Assembly: GCA_963556195.1 (NCBI GenBank)
Contig: OY744535.1
Coordinates: 89,487,949-89,551,948, forward strand
Direction: 5' to 3'
Length of the DNA: 64,000 nucleotides
From: Sepiola atlantica
Taxonomy: Eukaryota; Mollusca; Cephalopoda; Sepiida; Sepiolidae
Position 1 is the first letter of the stretch. Each line of letters starts with the position of its first letter. The position numbers and the translations under genes were made by a program. The notes beneath the pieces were generated by a model. That model ran no database searches. It had not been told where the DNA came from and saw nothing but the letters and a program-made list of their open reading frames with translations. Shown in pieces: positions 59,842-64,000 of this stretch.

Positions 59842-60019
59842 TACTAATAATTTATTATTTTTTCATAAATATTATACTAAGCTCCTTTCAGAAAATAAAG
59901 TTGAGCACTCTCGGGGATGTTTAAAATAGACTGTCAGCTGGATATGGCGACTGCTTGCAGATTCTAGGCTGCCTCTGTGAACCGTGTTCGCCCTCTCGAC
60001 CGTTGTAAATTATTACTTT

Positions 60020-60050
60020 CCTGCACTGATGAGAGCAATACACTTAAAAT
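60020..60050 (+). ncRNA. Hammerhead remnant, family 1, copy D
   Basis: 'cctgca', 'ctgatga' and 'gagcaata' are intact, but the GAAA box and helix III are lost. Confidence 0.6.
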
Positions 60051-60077
60051 AATAATATTAATTTATAAAGATTATAC

Positions 60078-60094
60078 GTACACACACACACACG

Positions 60095-60162
<68 letters not shown>
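60078..60162. repeat. (CA)n-(TA)n microsatellite
   Basis: CA array followed by TA array directly after the retrozyme-like copy. Confidence 0.95.
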
Positions 60163-60165
<3 letters not shown>

Positions 60166-60604
60166 ATACAGGTTCGTTTGAAGTGAAACAAAAGACTCAT
60201 GTGTCTCTACCACTATCAGACCAGTTACCTTATTCTCTCTTCTAGTGTATAAAGCCGCCATATTTGCTAGTACTTACAGTTGTCATTGGGCACTTAATAA
60301 TCTGTGTACTACATATTGACAACTGATCAATGTATTATAAAAATTCAGTTATAAATATTTTTTCTATTCATGTGCCAGGTTAGTGGTAAGTTTATGCTAC
60401 CGGATAAATAGTGAGTTGAGGATAAGGAGGAGAATATTACACTTAAAGTATATTTGTGGGGCTATTTTGTGTGCTGTTAAATGTTGAAGAATGGAGCTTT
60501 AGTGTGAGGTGTTGTGGTTGTCGTATCATGCCAATATATGTAGTATTGTTAGAGACACATTCTCTAACGGAACATTCAAATATATATATATATATTATTT
60601 TTGG
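60163..60604. other. Unannotated stretch
   Basis: Nothing recognised; short TA run at 60582-60594. Confidence 0.5.
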
Positions 60605-61755
60605 GGGGCGATAGCGCGGCGCTACATTACACAGTGTCGGAATAAACCTTCATGCGCATGTATATATTTAATCATTGAATTCATGCGCGTTAGTCGCTGC
60701 CTGTCGATCGCTGAGTGAGCGACTACACAACGTTTTCGTCGGCTTACCGTGTTTAGGAAAAGTACTGCATCGAGTGTTGTAAAAGTTTGGTGATTCTCAA
60801 AGCAAAACAATTCGCAGGTTTGACACAAATTAAAGAGTGGTTCAACTGATTAAAAAATTGCCGCACATTATCAGAGAGTGACCAAACTGCTCGGGTGCAG
60901 CTGTTTTTAGAAGGTGCAATATTTTGAGGTGGAAGATCGTCATCTAACCGTACGGTAGATCGCCAAAGAGGTCGGAGTGAGTATAGATTTCGCACATGCA
61001 ATTTTGCGTGAGATTTGAACATACGCATAGTCGTTGTTAAATTTGTGCCCAAGTTGTTGTCGCAGGAACAAAAGTACCTCCATTTTCAAGTAACACAGGG
61101 TATTCCGGAAACCACCAACACTGCTCGTGGGGTTCTGAACATCGTGATAACTAGAAATGAGTCATGGTTGTACGGGTACGACCCAGAAACAAAAAGACAG
61201 TTGTCGCACTTAAAGTATCTCGAGCCACTAAGGCCAAAAAAGCACGATAGGTAATAAGCAAAATAAAGGTGGTGCTGACTGTCTATTTGATATCCGTTGA
61301 ATTGTGCATCAAAAATACGCACTGGAACGACTAACAGTGAGAAATGAGTAATTTCAAGATGTGCTCCGGCGTCTCGTGACGCAGATCGTTGCAAACGGTC
61401 AGACACGTAGATGGAGAAAAACGTGCAACTGCATCACGGCAACGCGCTCGCACATTTATCCCAATTGATCCAACATATCTTGGACAAACATGGAATTCCA
61501 GTCGTTCGAACATTGAAGACGTCACTGAAATGTTCATGTTTTGAGACTAGAGTACAGACTGGGTGGAACGCGACGGCCGTAATGAACACCATTTAACAAG
61601 AATAGTTTCAGATCTGTTTCGCGCAGTTGATGGATCGGTGGGCTAAGTGTGTGCAACCACAGGGGGCCTACTTTGAAGGGTGTTTGTGTCTCAACCCCGC
61701 CAGGTATTTGAAATATTCTTTCTGGTCTAAAGCCGGATACTCTTTAAAGAGGCCT

Positions 61756-61757
<2 letters not shown>
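60605..61757 (+). pseudogene. mariner transposon, transposase decayed
   Basis: Across frames: N-terminal helix-turn-helix part 'DRHLTVRQIAKEVGVS' (about 60933), 'KFVPKLLSQEQK' (61040), and the first catalytic block 'VITRNESWLYGYDPETK', where the family D before ESW is N. The second catalytic block reads 'LHHGNALAHLSQLIQH' (about 61428), with G where D is expected. The region of the third aspartate is deleted, jumping from 'KHGIPVVR' to 'CFETR'. The C-terminus is 'WMDRWAKCVQPQGAYFEGCL' (about 61629-61690). All three catalytic positions are gone. Both ends lie against short TA arrays. Same family as 3650-4128. Confidence 0.92.

Positions 61758-61787
<30 letters not shown>
61757..61787. repeat. 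(TA)n microsatellite
   Basis: Pure TA array abutting the mariner end. Confidence 0.95.
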
Positions 61788-61790
<3 letters not shown>

Positions 61791-61904
61791 GCATGTGTTG
61801 TTGAAAACGACAGAACTCTTCTGTTTAGTGATTCCTTTTTTATTTTTTCCATTCGTCGAATGATCTTTTTGACGTTGAAATTGAATGAATTAATGTAGGA
61901 TCCG

Positions 61905-61960
61905 TGTGTTTGACTAACGTTTTCGATTCTCTCCGAAATCATCTTCAGGACTTTAATGGC
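61905..61960 (-). other. Hammerhead-like sequence downstream of a PLE ORF
   Basis: Minus strand: CTGAAGA (fits CUGANGA), one extra base, a GATT..AATC hairpin, GAAA, then 'acgttagtc' ending in a GTC triplet. Helix III is not credible and helix I is not evident. It lies 3' of the PLE endonuclease relic at 62280-62850, where PLE terminal repeats with hammerheads occur. Suggestive only. Confidence 0.35.
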
Positions 61961-62279
61961 AAAAATGAATAAAAAGCGAGTGAAAGAATGGAATTTCTAA
62001 AAAAATACACCGGAAAACCGTTCACGTAAAAGACGGACGTCTACATTTTGAAATGCGGTGATTGAAACAGTTCTTCGTTTATTTATTAATTTTAGTTATT
62101 ATTCTCATCATTATTTTTCATAATTTTAATTTAAAATAGTGGCTGATTTAATTTGGTCTAGTCTAATAATTATGGAGAAGGAAAATGGGCGAGATAGGCA
62201 GTAAGTAATTTTAATAAGATGTTCCTATTTTTTTAATTGAATAAGGCGACACCGGTTTGTGTCACTGGACTAAGCTAAG
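61961..62279. other. Unannotated stretch, possibly PLE 3' sequence
   Basis: Between the PLE frame and the hammerhead-like motif; no other feature. Confidence 0.4.
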
Positions 62280-62850
62280 CATTTTTAAATAGTTTTACAT
62301 GTCTCATATGAAATGTTATTAATTTTAGGTTGCTGTGTTTTTATGTATACGGCTTCAAGTATTTTTAATTTTTTAAAATTAGTTTCGGAATGTATTATTT
62401 TTGTGTTCATTTCTAAGATCTGTCTAAACTCAGATGTAGGGCAGTTGTGCGTTTGTAGGTGTTTGTATATTGAACTAGTGTTGGCGAGGTGCATAGTGAG
62501 GCGGCGGAATAGAGTGGTTGTTGTAAAACCGATGTAGCTATTATTATTTTGGGAAGGAACATCCTCCTAAAATGCATATACATTTATGAACTACATTGGT
62601 TCTTTCTAGTGTTTTGGGGGTTGGAGAGGGTTTTTCTTTACTACACGGTTTTGCGTTGTGAATCTTTTATAATAAATAATTAATTGAATGTTGTTTTCTT
62701 TATCTGTTGGAGATATATATCGATGTGTAATATTCTTTATAGCATTTTCTTCTAGTCTTAAATGTAGCTGCATTTGGTTGCGGTAGTATATGTTGATGTA
62801 ATTGGAGTTGTTATGTTGTATATTATTATTTATATTAGTGTTTGTCATGT
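62280..62850 (-). pseudogene. Penelope-like element: linker and GIY-YIG endonuclease, frameshifted
   Basis: Minus strand from 62848: 'NIQLIIYYKRFTTQNRVVKK', then after a frameshift 'ERTNVVHKCICILGGCSF' (about 62615-62565). After a second shift comes the GIY-YIG motif 'NNNSYIGFTTTTLFRRLTMH' (about 62550-62490), followed by 'SIYKHLQTHNC', 'FKKLKILEAVYIKTQQPKIN' and a stop. This is the C-terminal nuclease half of a PLE polyprotein; the RT half is absent. It is a different lineage from the copy at 5850-7030 ('YIGGTSTDFK' there, 'YIGFTTTTLF' here). Not functional as it stands. Confidence 0.88.
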
Positions 62851-62971
62851 TTTTATCATTGATTTTATTAGTTCGTCGACGAGGTAGTTGGGAAATTCAT
62901 TGTTAATTAATACTTGTTTTATATTCAACAACACATGCATTAATGAAAAAATGCTGCCTTAATACACACAC

Positions 62972-62972
<1 letters not shown>

Positions 62973-63039
<67 letters not shown>
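62973..63039. repeat. (TA)n microsatellite
   Basis: TA array ending at the candidate Helitron terminus. Confidence 0.95.
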
Positions 63040-63040
<1 letters not shown>

Positions 63041-63080
63041 TAGCCGGGCTACCCGCCGTTGCTCGGGGTAATAACAACGC
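63040..63080 (-). mobile_element. Candidate Helitron-like 3' terminus
   Basis: On the minus strand the sequence ends 'gcaacggcgggtagcccggctagt' before the TA array (shown here only as its two halves: 'gcaacggcggg' and 'tagcccggctagt'). A GC-rich hairpin-capable tail ending in CTAG followed by T fits the Helitron rule (CTRR end, host T next). The body and 5' end are not identified and no Rep/helicase motif is seen. Some LINE-like families end similarly, so this is tentative. Confidence 0.4.
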
Positions 63081-63329
63081 AACATAGAAGAAAAATAGTG
63101 TGGTTAAGATCTTAATATTCAAACTACTATTTCTCTCTTTCTCTCTATAGCCGTCTCTTTATTATTCTCCCTTCCTCTTTCCTGGTCGCCCTATTCACCC
63201 CCCTGCCCCCGTTGCGACCTTCTCCCTGTTGCTTTTGGTAAAAGCTGTCACTTTCCAACCAGTCATCTTCCATTGCCCCGGACAAAAGTATTACATATTT
63301 CCATTAAAAGAACAACTTCTGTCTGGGCA

Positions 63330-63590
63330 TTCTATATACGTACTTAACACCGCCCCGTTGCGTATACCATATACGCACCTATCCCCACCCCTCTGCACAT
63401 ACTATGTACATAAGTATGTCCACCTCTGTGCGCATACAATATACGTACTTATTTCCGCCCTCTGTGCGTATACTATATAGGTACTTTTCACCGCAATGGT
63501 TCGCATACTATTATGTCCCTATTGCTGCCCCGGTGCCCATACTATATACGTACCTATCTCCACACCGGTGCGCATACATAAGAACTCATA
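63330..63590. repeat. About 43-bp degenerate minisatellite, around six copies
   Basis: The unit is approximately 'gtgcgcatactatatacgta', then 'ctatctccgccccc'. Copies begin near 63327, 63363, 63405, 63440, 63480 and 63540. Frames across it are by-products of the repeat. Confidence 0.8.
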
Positions 63591-64000
63591 TTAATGCGCA
63601 CCTGTCGGATCAAAGAACAGAGATACAGTACATTCATGTAGCGCCACTATCATAAAAAAGGACTCATATTAATGCGTCCCCATTGTATCAAAGAACTGGT
63701 ATGGTGCCTTTGTGCCTCTGTTCATGAAGAAGAAGAAATAAAAAAAGTAAATGTATTCGATAGAGGCGCAATACTACACAAACTCCTTAAATACGTATTC
63801 CATAGGGACGGTATACTGCACAAGCTGCCGGTCGCATATTTTTTTGTAGGTTAGAAGCAGAACAAATACTATATTACCTCCACACCCTTCAAAAAAGAGG
63901 AGGTAATGTCTAGGAAGATGGTATCATGACAACCTAACATATGCTACACTAACTTCAAACCTCTCAAAAAAGAGGGTGTAATTCCTGGAAGGATCGTATC
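63591..64000. repeat. Further degenerate tandem repeats, running off the window
   Basis: 'actcatattaatgcg' occurs twice (63585 and 63662). An approximately 85-bp unit with 'ttcaaaaaagaggaggtaat' then 'ctaggaagatggtatcat' occurs near 63887 and, diverged, near 63970. Non-coding; cut by the window edge. Confidence 0.65.

Larger units (their letters stand above)
59631..60075 (+). mobile_element. Decayed copy of retrozyme-like family 1
   Basis: Homologous to 7143-7556 in inverted orientation: 'ttccgaatacgttcg', 'acgtgacagtttccgttggc' and 'atatggcgactgcttgcag' all have counterparts there. Two hammerhead remnants are spaced about 220 bp apart because the unit between them is internally deleted. Confidence 0.72.

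Overview
This is a eukaryotic, AT-rich, intron-or-intergenic type window with no recognisable host protein gene. Dozens of (TA)n, (CA)n and (CT)n arrays, several LINE clades, Penelope-like elements (PLEs), mariner copies, tRNA-derived SINEs, a Ty3/Gypsy element and many foldback/MITE elements fit a large invertebrate genome. The mix looks most like a mollusc, probably a cephalopod such as an octopus; that assignment is inference from repeat style, not from a marker gene.

Layout. 1-5 kb: a 166-bp tandem repeat, a long-arm foldback element, a SINE, a mariner fragment and a TIR element built around simple repeats. 5.8-7.0 kb: a decayed PLE on the minus strand with recognisable reverse transcriptase and GIY-YIG endonuclease parts. 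7.1-7.6 kb: a two-copy, 318-bp tandem unit carrying a hammerhead ribozyme motif in each copy. 7.57-8.43 kb: an apparently perfect 275-bp inverted repeat around a T-rich spacer. 9-12.6 kb: a 379-bp MITE with TA target duplication and two foldback elements. 12.9-16.9 kb: a Jockey-like LINE piece and a longer CR1/L2-like LINE. 19-27 kb: repeat families, a SINE, a foldback element and a LINE on the minus strand. 27.54-28.14 kb: a second two-copy tandem unit (320 bp) with a different hammerhead ribozyme. 28-43 kb: LINE remnants, microsatellites, a somewhat GC-richer stretch at 35.9-36.7 kb that could be a promoter or first exon, and a MITE that splits a TA array. 43.28-51.11 kb: a full-length but dead Gypsy element on the minus strand with 5-bp target duplications, one LTR of which holds a nested 2.3-kb LINE derivative with ORF1 but no visible ORF2. 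51-64 kb: a 26-bp minisatellite, a duplicated ~370-bp repeat, another PLE relic, a decayed relative of the first hammerhead family, a mariner, a second PLE endonuclease relic and a probable Helitron end.

How the parts relate. The most interesting signal is the pair of short tandem repeat families (unit 318 and 320 bp) carrying type I hammerhead ribozymes with very short helix III. This is the architecture known for metazoan retrozymes, non-autonomous elements that spread through small circular RNAs and are thought to borrow PLE-type machinery. PLE coding relics occur 120 bp from one of the families and elsewhere in the window. Almost all coding remnants carry frameshifts, stops or lost catalytic residues, so the window itself encodes no evidently active autonomous element.
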